In this document: piece after piece, positions 39,330 through 52,168 of the stretch
How the letters are laid out: each line of letters starts with the position of its first letter
How positions within the stretch are numbered: the first letter of the stretch is position 1
Assembly (NCBI RefSeq): GCF_037975245.1
Contig: NC_092573.1
Coordinates: forward strand, 13,476,001-13,540,000
DNA from: Apostichopus japonicus
Taxonomy: Eukaryota > Echinodermata > Holothuroidea > Aspidochirotida > Stichopodidae
DNA length: 64,000 nt
Reading direction: 5' to 3'
Translations under genes and position numbers: made by a program
The notes under the pieces: model-generated
The model's database searches: none
What the model was told of the DNA's origin: nothing
Seen by the model: the letters and a program-made list of their open reading frames with translations, nothing else

Positions 39330-42300
39330 CCTCCCTTAGTTCGCAAAAGCATCCGGGAGATTACGTTTAGAGTCCGGCCTTCGGGCCAGAAGTGGGCTAG
39401 CTGACTTGCAATGGAGGGCTCACGTCGATTCGGACTGGGTTGATGTTCAACGTTCAGTGAAACCATGGCCTCGATGAGGCGTAATCTCTTGTTAATTTTA
39501 GCTTTCTGTCTTCAATTTTATAATATAATGATATAAATTTATTATTGCCTTTTTTTATTCGTCTTTTTCTCGCTTAGTTATCGCATTTTATTCAAGGTTA
39601 AATATATATGCTCATGTCTGCCTAGGTTCGACTCCCCGCCGAAGCAATATTTTATTTTATGTTTTTATTATTATTATTAATATTTGGGGTGTTGTTGATA
39701 TCTGCATGTCTATGCATGGTGTTTTAAGTTTGTTTCGCTTTGTTTGTCTGTTTTTTGTTTTGTTTTTAGGGGGGGGGGGGTGTTTGTCTCTATTTTGGTA
39801 TTTTGTTTCGCGTAAACAAAGTAGGTCATTGCAATATTTTGCACAACTTGTCAATAGAAACCGATTCGGAACTTAAGACCTGAGTGGTAAATTTGATTTC
39901 TGTCTCGCTCGTCGCCTTTCACTGGAAATTTGAATGAAAGTATTCATAAGGACGAAAACTGTACCTGCAAAAAGAAATGCTTCTTTTGTACAGTGTAAGG
40001 CCACCGCGACATCTTTTCTGACAAGCTTGATGATATTTGTTCTTCGGGAATGTTGTGTCATTACTTAGCCTTTATATTATAAACAGTTAAGTGTGGAAAG
40101 AGCTATGCTCCTGTTAGAACAACTTAACATTTCTTAAATGCTGATTTACTGAGGCAGGCGTTTGAAAGACAGTGTGATACAAACAAGTACGGTAACGTGA
40201 TAAACAATGCCACGAGCTCTCCGTGCATTAAAAACGATCGAAATGTGCGGTATTCATGACGGTACACAAAGCAGATCATGCGGATACAGCAGACATAGCC
40301 GAGAATAAAACCTAGTAGCGTGGAGGATTCAATTATGACATACTAGGACTTTCTACTGGTAAACTTTACTCATTGTCGAATAAATCTATATCTAATTTCT
40401 AGCTTTTGCTCTATGTTTAACGTATTATGACCAAAACAAATATGAAATTCACGACAATTCCATCGGACTTGTATATTCGTTTAAAAATAGCTCCGTTTCG
40501 AATCTAACGCTCCATTGCTATGGTAACATCGTGAATAATAGCCCTGCCGCTAATGGATAGATGACATGTAGAAGATGACCATCGGTGGCGCTCTCAACTT
40601 CTCGTGCCACGTCTGGCACCTATACAAGAAGTAACCGACATATTACTGGCGCAATCCCGACCGAACATATTTTAACTCTCCTACAGACTTTTCTACACTG
40701 ATCCCAGAAAGCATTAAGTGCCGTCAAAATGCCTCAGTTGCCAATAGGTACATGTCCATGACGTAACACTGTTCTCGTTGTGCATAAAACTGAAGTCAAA
40801 AGTAAGGCATATACTGATAGGCCTAGACTAGGTATACGTTGCAGACTATACATATGCTAACTTCACAGACAGACATACATGCATTCAGACAACTTCGGGT
40901 AATGTAAAATATCACTAACCGTAATCACGTTATGTTTACTCTGTCTTCAAATGTCGTCCTTTTCTTCTCTGCAACCCCGGGCCGTCATTGGAGTCGTTCG
41001 AACAACTATATTAAGGCGAAGAACGACGTCAAGATATATCCAACGTCTAGACTACACTGCTTGCAATGGAGAGAGAACTGCCCAGTACAGTACAGTACGT
41101 GTTGATATGAACGCCTACAAAATGACAACAAATATTTTCCATTGAAAATCCACTGTGTATGACGGTATAGTAAACACTCGTATATAGATCAACGCACACG
41201 CGCGCACGGAGGTATTATGTACGTACAGCATGCAATGCAGACAAATATTTCGGAGCGCGCGCTTCTGATTTTGTGCTGATATTCTTGTGAGCGCTCTTGT
41301 ATCACTGTTTGCATGCGCGCACGGACAAGATAGACGTCAGACTATCACGCTGTAGCTACTAAACCTTTACTTACATGTGTACAGCAGTAGACTACTGTGA
41401 TGGTTGCATGCGGCAGTTTAATTTTGTGTGCACAATATGTCAGCATTGTACGGTGGCTTAATAAGGACATAGGAAAGAAAAACAGTGTCCCCAAATCTCA
41501 CAATGTTGTCTTTTTATCTCAAACGTTGCCTCTTTTTTTCCCTTCAAAATTTAGATCCAAAAACAAAAGTCCAAAAGTAGAGACAAAAAGTCCAAATTTT
41601 CAGATTTGAGCAGACTTGTTTCCTTTCCTATGTCCCTATTAAGCCACCGTAGTATTGTGACTATTCTATGATCAGAAAAACTGTACAAATCTAACGGAAT
41701 TGCTAATGTTATAATGTTAAGAGACTGGCCTTTATCATCCCTGTAAAGTCAGAACGCGACGGTGTTTATTTCAGTCACGGTTGGCAGCCCTCTTAGGGTT
41801 TTAATCAGGAGCTTTCTATTTTATAGCTGTTGTAGGTGTCGTACCAGAAGTAATCCTTCCATTATCTTACACAGTACTAAGTCCGTCACGTTTAGGGTCC
41901 GCTAAAGTATAGCTAGAAGTTGTCAACTGACAAATCATACCCCCACGTTGGTATCTGATCAGGGCTTGGCCTGCCAGGGTGCATGCACATTTCTATATCA
42001 TGACGCAGTTTAGACTTTGAGCTAGAAGAGGAGCAAGTTAAGCACACTGAACCGTCCGCTCGCACGGAGAAACATATCCAGATTAAAACACAGAATTTCT
42101 TAACTGTTCTGTGTCACCTCCTTGAATCCTCCTTATTTGCACATCACCTCTACTTTGAATTATGCGCAAGTTCCACATCAAGACATTCAAAACGATCGTG
42201 GTGACTGGAAATATGCCAAAACAAGCACTGCGTTAGGTCATTTTACGTCTCGTGTGTGTCTGTGTGCTTTACTTATCTTTTCGTGTTTTTTTTTTTTTCG

Positions 42301-42606
42301 TTTTTTTTTTCCGTTTTTTTTTTTTTTTCACGGTTAAACTTTTGTGCGAATGTACAATACTCCAATTGGGGCATGGTATGCATTCATATCACATTGTTTT
42401 GGAAGAATCTGGAACTCTAAGTATTATTTCGACCCAAGAATCACCAGGCTGGCGTGGTGGCCTGAACGGTTGGAAGACAGCACTGCGCGTCGGTGTTTGT
42501 TGTCAGGCTGTGTGAATCGCGCCGATCGGATGACAGACACTGCTTTGTTTATAATGGCATCGCCAAGGTGGAATTTTTACACGGGCCTAGGATCCCAATT
42601 CCGTAT
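39330..42606 (+). repeat. Satellite unit 13
   Basis: Length 3277; G tract of 12. Units 13, 14 and 15 are identical in length. Confidence 0.96.
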
Positions 42607-45600
42607 CCTCCCTTAGTTCGCAAAAGCATCCGGGAGATTACGTTTAGAGTCCGGCCTTCGGGCCAGAAGTGGGCTAGCTGACTTGCAATGGAGGGCTCAC
42701 GTCGATTCGGACTGGGTTGATGTTCAACGTTCAGTGAAACCATGGCCTCGATGAGGCGTAATCTCTTGTTAATTTTAGCTTTCTGTCTTCAATTTTATAA
42801 TATAATGATATAAATTTATTATTGCCTTTTTTTATTCGTCTTTTTCTCGCTTAGTTATCGCATTTTATTCAAGGTTAAATATATATGCTCATGTCTGCCT
42901 AGGTTCGACTCCCCGCCGAAGCAATATTTTATTTTATGTTTTTATTATTATTATTAATATTTGGGGTGTTGTTGATATCTGCATGTCTATGCATGGTGTT
43001 TTAAGTTTGTTTCGCTTTGTTTGTCTGTTTTTTGTTTTGTTTTTAGGGGGGGGGGGGTGTTTGTCTCTATTTTGGTATTTTGTTTCGCGTAAACAAAGTA
43101 GGTCATTGCAATATTTTGCACAACTTGTCAATAGAAACCGATTCGGAACTTAAGACCTGAGTGGTAAATTTGATTTCTGTCTCGCTCGTCGCCTTTCACT
43201 GGAAATTTGAATGAAAGTATTCATAAGGACGAAAACTGTACCTGCAAAAAGAAATGCTTCTTTTGTACAGTGTAAGGCCACCGCGACATCTTTTCTGACA
43301 AGCTTGATGATATTTGTTCTTCGGGAATGTTGTGTCATTACTTAGCCTTTATATTATAAACAGTTAAGTGTGGAAAGAGCTATGCTCCTGTTAGAACAAC
43401 TTAACATTTCTTAAATGCTGATTTACTGAGGCAGGCGTTTGAAAGACAGTGTGATACAAACAAGTACGGTAACGTGATAAACAATGCCACGAGCTCTCCG
43501 TGCATTAAAAACGATCGAAATGTGCGGTATTCATGACGGTACACAAAGCAGATCATGCGGATACAGCAGACATAGCCGAGAATAAAACCTAGTAGCGTGG
43601 AGGATTCAATTATGACATACTAGGACTTTCTACTGGTAAACTTTACTCATTGTCGAATAAATCTATATCTAATTTCTAGCTTTTGCTCTATGTTTAACGT
43701 ATTATGACCAAAACAAATATGAAATTCACGACAATTCCATCGGACTTGTATATTCGTTTAAAAATAGCTCCGTTTCGAATCTAACGCTCCATTGCTATGG
43801 TAACATCGTGAATAATAGCCCTGCCGCTAATGGATAGATGACATGTAGAAGATGACCATCGGTGGCGCTCTCAACTTCTCGTGCCACGTCTGGCACCTAT
43901 ACAAGAAGTAACCGACATATTACTGGCGCAATCCCGACCGAACATATTTTAACTCTCCTACAGACTTTTCTACACTGATCCCAGAAAGCATTAAGTGCCG
44001 TCAAAATGCCTCAGTTGCCAATAGGTACATGTCCATGACGTAACACTGTTCTCGTTGTGCATAAAACTGAAGTCAAAAGTAAGGCATATACTGATAGGCC
44101 TAGACTAGGTATACGTTGCAGACTATACATATGCTAACTTCACAGACAGACATACATGCATTCAGACAACTTCGGGTAATGTAAAATATCACTAACCGTA
44201 ATCACGTTATGTTTACTCTGTCTTCAAATGTCGTCCTTTTCTTCTCTGCAACCCCGGGCCGTCATTGGAGTCGTTCGAACAACTATATTAAGGCGAAGAA
44301 CGACGTCAAGATATATCCAACGTCTAGACTACACTGCTTGCAATGGAGAGAGAACTGCCCAGTACAGTACAGTACGTGTTGATATGAACGCCTACAAAAT
44401 GACAACAAATATTTTCCATTGAAAATCCACTGTGTATGACGGTATAGTAAACACTCGTATATAGATCAACGCACACGCGCGCACGGAGGTATTATGTACG
44501 TACAGCATGCAATGCAGACAAATATTTCGGAGCGCGCGCTTCTGATTTTGTGCTGATATTCTTGTGAGCGCTCTTGTATCACTGTTTGCATGCGCGCACG
44601 GACAAGATAGACGTCAGACTATCACGCTGTAGCTACTAAACCTTTACTTACATGTGTACAGCAGTAGACTACTGTGATGGTTGCATGCGGCAGTTTAATT
44701 TTGTGTGCACAATATGTCAGCATTGTACGGTGGCTTAATAAGGACATAGGAAAGAAAAACAGTGTCCCCAAATCTCACAATGTTGTCTTTTTATCTCAAA
44801 CGTTGCCTCTTTTTTTCCCTTCAAAATTTAGATCCAAAAACAAAAGTCCAAAAGTAGAGACAAAAAGTCCAAATTTTCAGATTTGAGCAGACTTGTTTCC
44901 TTTCCTATGTCCCTATTAAGCCACCGTAGTATTGTGACTATTCTATGATCAGAAAAACTGTACAAATCTAACGGAATTGCTAATGTTATAATGTTAAGAG
45001 ACTGGCCTTTATCATCCCTGTAAAGTCAGAACGCGACGGTGTTTATTTCAGTCACGGTTGGCAGCCCTCTTAGGGTTTTAATCAGGAGCTTTCTATTTTA
45101 TAGCTGTTGTAGGTGTCGTACCAGAAGTAATCCTTCCATTATCTTACACAGTACTAAGTCCGTCACGTTTAGGGTCCGCTAAAGTATAGCTAGAAGTTGT
45201 CAACTGACAAATCATACCCCCACGTTGGTATCTGATCAGGGCTTGGCCTGCCAGGGTGCATGCACATTTCTATATCATGACGCAGTTTAGACTTTGAGCT
45301 AGAAGAGGAGCAAGTTAAGCACACTGAACCGTCCGCTCGCACGGAGAAACATATCCAGATTAAAACACAGAATTTCTTAACTGTTCTGTGTCACCTCCTT
45401 GAATCCTCCTTATTTGCACATCACCTCTACTTTGAATTATGCGCAAGTTCCACATCAAGACATTCAAAACGATCGTGGTGACTGGAAATATGCCAAAACA
45501 AGCACTGCGTTAGGTCATTTTACGTCTCGTGTGTGTCTGTGTGCTTTACTTATCTTTTCGTGTTTTTTTTTTTTTCGTTTTTTTTTTCCGTTTTTTTTTT

Positions 45601-45883
45601 TTTTTCACGGTTAAACTTTTGTGCGAATGTACAATACTCCAATTGGGGCATGGTATGCATTCATATCACATTGTTTTGGAAGAATCTGGAACTCTAAGTA
45701 TTATTTCGACCCAAGAATCACCAGGCTGGCGTGGTGGCCTGAACGGTTGGAAGACAGCACTGCGCGTCGGTGTTTGTTGTCAGGCTGTGTGAATCGCGCC
45801 GATCGGATGACAGACACTGCTTTGTTTATAATGGCATCGCCAAGGTGGAATTTTTACACGGGCCTAGGATCCCAATTCCGTAT
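42607..45883 (+). repeat. Satellite unit 14
   Basis: Length 3277; G tract of 12. Confidence 0.96.
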
Positions 45884-48800
45884 CCTCCCTTAGTTCGCAA
45901 AAGCATCCGGGAGATTACGTTTAGAGTCCGGCCTTCGGGCCAGAAGTGGGCTAGCTGACTTGCAATGGAGGGCTCACGTCGATTCGGACTGGGTTGATGT
46001 TCAACGTTCAGTGAAACCATGGCCTCGATGAGGCGTAATCTCTTGTTAATTTTAGCTTTCTGTCTTCAATTTTATAATATAATGATATAAATTTATTATT
46101 GCCTTTTTTTATTCGTCTTTTTCTCGCTTAGTTATCGCATTTTATTCAAGGTTAAATATATATGCTCATGTCTGCCTAGGTTCGACTCCCCGCCGAAGCA
46201 ATATTTTATTTTATGTTTTTATTATTATTATTAATATTTGGGGTGTTGTTGATATCTGCATGTCTATGCATGGTGTTTTAAGTTTGTTTCGCTTTGTTTG
46301 TCTGTTTTTTGTTTTGTTTTTAGGGGGGGGGGGGTGTTTGTCTCTATTTTGGTATTTTGTTTCGCGTAAACAAAGTAGGTCATTGCAATATTTTGCACAA
46401 CTTGTCAATAGAAACCGATTCGGAACTTAAGACCTGAGTGGTAAATTTGATTTCTGTCTCGCTCGTCGCCTTTCACTGGAAATTTGAATGAAAGTATTCA
46501 TAAGGACGAAAACTGTACCTGCAAAAAGAAATGCTTCTTTTGTACAGTGTAAGGCCACCGCGACATCTTTTCTGACAAGCTTGATGATATTTGTTCTTCG
46601 GGAATGTTGTGTCATTACTTAGCCTTTATATTATAAACAGTTAAGTGTGGAAAGAGCTATGCTCCTGTTAGAACAACTTAACATTTCTTAAATGCTGATT
46701 TACTGAGGCAGGCGTTTGAAAGACAGTGTGATACAAACAAGTACGGTAACGTGATAAACAATGCCACGAGCTCTCCGTGCATTAAAAACGATCGAAATGT
46801 GCGGTATTCATGACGGTACACAAAGCAGATCATGCGGATACAGCAGACATAGCCGAGAATAAAACCTAGTAGCGTGGAGGATTCAATTATGACATACTAG
46901 GACTTTCTACTGGTAAACTTTACTCATTGTCGAATAAATCTATATCTAATTTCTAGCTTTTGCTCTATGTTTAACGTATTATGACCAAAACAAATATGAA
47001 ATTCACGACAATTCCATCGGACTTGTATATTCGTTTAAAAATAGCTCCGTTTCGAATCTAACGCTCCATTGCTATGGTAACATCGTGAATAATAGCCCTG
47101 CCGCTAATGGATAGATGACATGTAGAAGATGACCATCGGTGGCGCTCTCAACTTCTCGTGCCACGTCTGGCACCTATACAAGAAGTAACCGACATATTAC
47201 TGGCGCAATCCCGACCGAACATATTTTAACTCTCCTACAGACTTTTCTACACTGATCCCAGAAAGCATTAAGTGCCGTCAAAATGCCTCAGTTGCCAATA
47301 GGTACATGTCCATGACGTAACACTGTTCTCGTTGTGCATAAAACTGAAGTCAAAAGTAAGGCATATACTGATAGGCCTAGACTAGGTATACGTTGCAGAC
47401 TATACATATGCTAACTTCACAGACAGACATACATGCATTCAGACAACTTCGGGTAATGTAAAATATCACTAACCGTAATCACGTTATGTTTACTCTGTCT
47501 TCAAATGTCGTCCTTTTCTTCTCTGCAACCCCGGGCCGTCATTGGAGTCGTTCGAACAACTATATTAAGGCGAAGAACGACGTCAAGATATATCCAACGT
47601 CTAGACTACACTGCTTGCAATGGAGAGAGAACTGCCCAGTACAGTACAGTACGTGTTGATATGAACGCCTACAAAATGACAACAAATATTTTCCATTGAA
47701 AATCCACTGTGTATGACGGTATAGTAAACACTCGTATATAGATCAACGCACACGCGCGCACGGAGGTATTATGTACGTACAGCATGCAATGCAGACAAAT
47801 ATTTCGGAGCGCGCGCTTCTGATTTTGTGCTGATATTCTTGTGAGCGCTCTTGTATCACTGTTTGCATGCGCGCACGGACAAGATAGACGTCAGACTATC
47901 ACGCTGTAGCTACTAAACCTTTACTTACATGTGTACAGCAGTAGACTACTGTGATGGTTGCATGCGGCAGTTTAATTTTGTGTGCACAATATGTCAGCAT
48001 TGTACGGTGGCTTAATAAGGACATAGGAAAGAAAAACAGTGTCCCCAAATCTCACAATGTTGTCTTTTTATCTCAAACGTTGCCTCTTTTTTTCCCTTCA
48101 AAATTTAGATCCAAAAACAAAAGTCCAAAAGTAGAGACAAAAAGTCCAAATTTTCAGATTTGAGCAGACTTGTTTCCTTTCCTATGTCCCTATTAAGCCA
48201 CCGTAGTATTGTGACTATTCTATGATCAGAAAAACTGTACAAATCTAACGGAATTGCTAATGTTATAATGTTAAGAGACTGGCCTTTATCATCCCTGTAA
48301 AGTCAGAACGCGACGGTGTTTATTTCAGTCACGGTTGGCAGCCCTCTTAGGGTTTTAATCAGGAGCTTTCTATTTTATAGCTGTTGTAGGTGTCGTACCA
48401 GAAGTAATCCTTCCATTATCTTACACAGTACTAAGTCCGTCACGTTTAGGGTCCGCTAAAGTATAGCTAGAAGTTGTCAACTGACAAATCATACCCCCAC
48501 GTTGGTATCTGATCAGGGCTTGGCCTGCCAGGGTGCATGCACATTTCTATATCATGACGCAGTTTAGACTTTGAGCTAGAAGAGGAGCAAGTTAAGCACA
48601 CTGAACCGTCCGCTCGCACGGAGAAACATATCCAGATTAAAACACAGAATTTCTTAACTGTTCTGTGTCACCTCCTTGAATCCTCCTTATTTGCACATCA
48701 CCTCTACTTTGAATTATGCGCAAGTTCCACATCAAGACATTCAAAACGATCGTGGTGACTGGAAATATGCCAAAACAAGCACTGCGTTAGGTCATTTTAC

Positions 48801-49160
48801 GTCTCGTGTGTGTCTGTGTGCTTTACTTATCTTTTCGTGTTTTTTTTTTTTTCGTTTTTTTTTTCCGTTTTTTTTTTTTTTTCACGGTTAAACTTTTGTG
48901 CGAATGTACAATACTCCAATTGGGGCATGGTATGCATTCATATCACATTGTTTTGGAAGAATCTGGAACTCTAAGTATTATTTCGACCCAAGAATCACCA
49001 GGCTGGCGTGGTGGCCTGAACGGTTGGAAGACAGCACTGCGCGTCGGTGTTTGTTGTCAGGCTGTGTGAATCGCGCCGATCGGATGACAGACACTGCTTT
49101 GTTTATAATGGCATCGCCAAGGTGGAATTTTTACACGGGCCTAGGATCCCAATTCCGTAT
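45884..49160 (+). repeat. Satellite unit 15
   Basis: Length 3277; G tract of 12. Last complete unit of the direct array. Confidence 0.96.
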
Positions 49161-51231
49161 CCTCCCTTAGTTCGCAAAAGCATCCGGGAGATTACGTTTA
49201 GAGTCCGGCCTTCGGGCCAGAAGTGGGCTAGCTGACTTGCAATGGAGGGCTCACGTCGATTCGGACTGGGTTGATGTTCAACGTTCAGTGAAACCATGGC
49301 CTCGATGAGGCGTAATCTCTTGTTAATTTTAGCTTTCTGTCTTCAATTTTATAATATAATGATATAAATTTATTATTGCCTTTTTTTATTCGTCTTTTTC
49401 TCGCTTAGTTATCGCATTTTATTCAAGGTTAAATATATATGCTCATGTCTGCCTAGGTTCGACTCCCCGCCGAAGCAATATTTTATTTTATGTTTTTATT
49501 ATTATTATTAATATTTGGGGTGTTGTTGATATCTGCATGTCTATGCATGGTGTTTTAAGTTTGTTTCGCTTTGTTTGTCTGTTTTTTGTTTTGTTTTTAG
49601 GGGGGGGGGGTGTTTGTCTCTATTTTGGTATTTTGTTTCGCGTAAACAAAGTAGGTCATTGCAATATTTTGCACAACTTGTCAATAGAAACCGATTCGGA
49701 ACTTAAGACCTGAGTGGTAAATTTGATTTCTGTCTCGCTCGTCGCCTTTCACTGGAAATTTGAATGAAAGTATTCATAAGGACGAAAACTGTACCTGCAA
49801 AAAGAAATGCTTCTTTTGTACAGTGTAAGGCCACCGCGACATCTTTTCTGACAAGCTTGATGATATTTGTTCTTCGGGAATGTTGTGTCATTACTTAGCC
49901 TTTATATTATAAACAGTTAAGTGTGGAAAGAGCTATGCTCCTGTTAGAACAACTTAACATTTCTTAAATGCTGATTTACTGAGGCAGGCGTTTGAAAGAC
50001 AGTGTGATACAAACAAGTACGGTAACGTGATAAACAATGCCACGAGCTCTCCGTGCATTAAAAACGATCGAAATGTGCGGTATTCATGACGGTACACAAA
50101 GCAGATCATGCGGATACAGCAGACATAGCCGAGAATAAAACCTAGTAGCGTGGAGGATTCAATTATGACATACTAGGACTTTCTACTGGTAAACTTTACT
50201 CATTGTCGAATAAATCTATATCTAATTTCTAGCTTTTGCTCTATGTTTAACGTATTATGACCAAAACAAATATGAAATTCACGACAATTCCATCGGACTT
50301 GTATATTCGTTTAAAAATAGCTCCGTTTCGAATCTAACGCTCCATTGCTATGGTAACATCGTGAATAATAGCCCTGCCGCTAATGGATAGATGACATGTA
50401 GAAGATGACCATCGGTGGCGCTCTCAACTTCTCGTGCCACGTCTGGCACCTATACAAGAAGTAACCGACATATTACTGGCGCAATCCCGACCGAACATAT
50501 TTTAACTCTCCTACAGACTTTTCTACACTGATCCCAGAAAGCATTAAGTGCCGTCAAAATGCCTCAGTTGCCAATAGGTACATGTCCATGACGTAACACT
50601 GTTCTCGTTGTGCATAAAACTGAAGTCAAAAGTAAGGCATATACTGATAGGCCTAGACTAGGTATACGTTGCAGACTATACATATGCTAACTTCACAGAC
50701 AGACATACATGCATTCAGACAACTTCGGGTAATGTAAAATATCACTAACCGTAATCACGTTATGTTTACTCTGTCTTCAAATGTCGTCCTTTTCTTCTCT
50801 GCAACCCCGGGCCGTCATTGAGTCGTTCGAACAACTATATTAAGGCGAAGAACGACGTCAAGATATATCCAACGTCTAGACTACACTGCTTGCAATGGAG
50901 AGAGAACTGCCCAGTACAGTACAGTACGTGTTGATATGAACGCCTACAAAATGACAACAAATATTTTCCATTGAAAATCCACTGTGTATGACGGTATAGT
51001 AAACACTCGTATATAGATCAACGCACACGCGCGCACGGAGGTATTATGTACGTACAGCATGCAATGCAGACAAATATTTCGGAGCGCGCGCTTCTGATTT
51101 TGTGCTGATATTCTTGTGAGCGCTCTTGTATCACTGTTTGCATGCGCGCACGGACAAGATAGACGTCAGACTATCACGCTGTAGCTACTAAACCTTTACT
51201 TACATGTGTACAGCAGTAGACTACTGTGATG
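49161..51231 (+). repeat. Satellite unit 16, truncated by the assembly gap
   Basis: Only the first 2071 bases are present, ending at the equivalent of unit 1 base 2073, about 50 bp before the TIR element would start. The G tract is 11. One G is missing at 50820-50821 (CATTGAGTCG where other units read CATTGGAGTCG), about 410 bp from the gap; this breaks the 64-codon frame seen in all other units. Confidence 0.95.
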
Positions 51232-51331
51232 NNNNNNNNNNNNNNNNNNNNNNNNNNNNNNNNNNNNNNNNNNNNNNNNNNNNNNNNNNNNNNNNNNNNN
51301 NNNNNNNNNNNNNNNNNNNNNNNNNNNNNNN
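51232..51331. other. Assembly gap of exactly 100 N
   Basis: A run of 100 Ns separates the direct from the inverted units. A round 100 is a common placeholder for a gap of unknown size. The left flank stops at unit position 2073 reading +; the right flank starts at unit position 838 reading -. The two arrays therefore point towards each other and the true junction is not represented. Confidence 0.99.
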
Positions 51332-52168
51332 TTTCAAACGCCTGCCTCAGTAAATCAGCATTTAAGAAATGTTAAGTTGTTCTAACAGGAGCATAGCTCT
51401 TTCCACACTTAACTGTTTATAATATAAAGGCTAAGTAATGACACAACATTCCCGAAGAACAAATATCATCAAGCTTGTCAGAAAAGATGTCGCGGTGGCC
51501 TTACACTGTACAAAAGAAGCATTTCTTTTTGCAGGTACAGTTTTCGTCCTTATGAATACTTTCATTCAAATTTCCAGTGAAAGGCGACGAGCGAGACAGA
51601 AATCAAATTTACCACTCAGGTCTTAAGTTCCGAATCGGTTTCTATTGACAAGTTGTGCAAAATATTGCAATGACCTACTTTGTTTACGCGAAACAAAATA
51701 CCAAAATAGAGACAAACACCCCCCCCCCCCTAAAAACAAAACAAAAAACAGACAAACAAAGCGAAACAAACTTAAAACACCATGCATAGACATGCAGATA
51801 TCAACAACACCCCAAATATTAATAATAATAATAAAAACATAAAATAAAATATTGCTTCGGCGGGGAGTCGAACCTAGGCAGACATGAGCATATATTTAAC
51901 CTTGAATAAAATGCGATAACTAAGCGAGAAAAAGACGAATAAAAAAAGGCAATAATAAATTTATATCATTATATTATAAAAATTGAAGACAGAAAGCTAA
52001 AATTAACAAGAGATTACGCCTCATCGAGGCCATGGTTTCACTGAACGTTGAACATCAACCCAGTCCGAATCGACGTGAGCCCTCCATTGCAAGTCAGCTA
52101 GCCCACTTCTGGCCCGAAGGCCGGACTCTAAACGTAATCTCCCGGATGCTTTTGCGAACTAAGGGAGG
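51332..52168 (-). repeat. Satellite unit A (inverted, truncated by gap)
   Basis: Holds unit positions 1-838 only. The homopolymer is C12 on the + strand at 51719-51730. It has two private indels: one TA fewer in the AT run near 51889-51895, and A5 instead of A4 at 51978-51982. Confidence 0.95.

Larger units (their letters stand above)
1..51231 (+). repeat. Direct tandem array of a ~3.28 kb satellite unit (15 complete units plus one partial)
   Basis: The marker string CCTCCCTTAGTTCGC recurs at 1, 3278, 6553, 9832, 13107, 16386, 19662, 22941, 26217, 29495, 32774, 36052, 39330, 42607, 45884 and 49161, always in the same orientation and with no unrelated sequence between copies. Differences seen are the poly-G length (10-14), an extra TA in units 5 and 7, one substitution each in units 5 and 10, and one base lost in unit 16. 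Identity between units is therefore well above 99%. No unit contains a gene I recognise. Known macrosatellites and tandem small-RNA gene clusters have units of this size; which class this belongs to cannot be decided from sequence alone. Confidence 0.98.
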
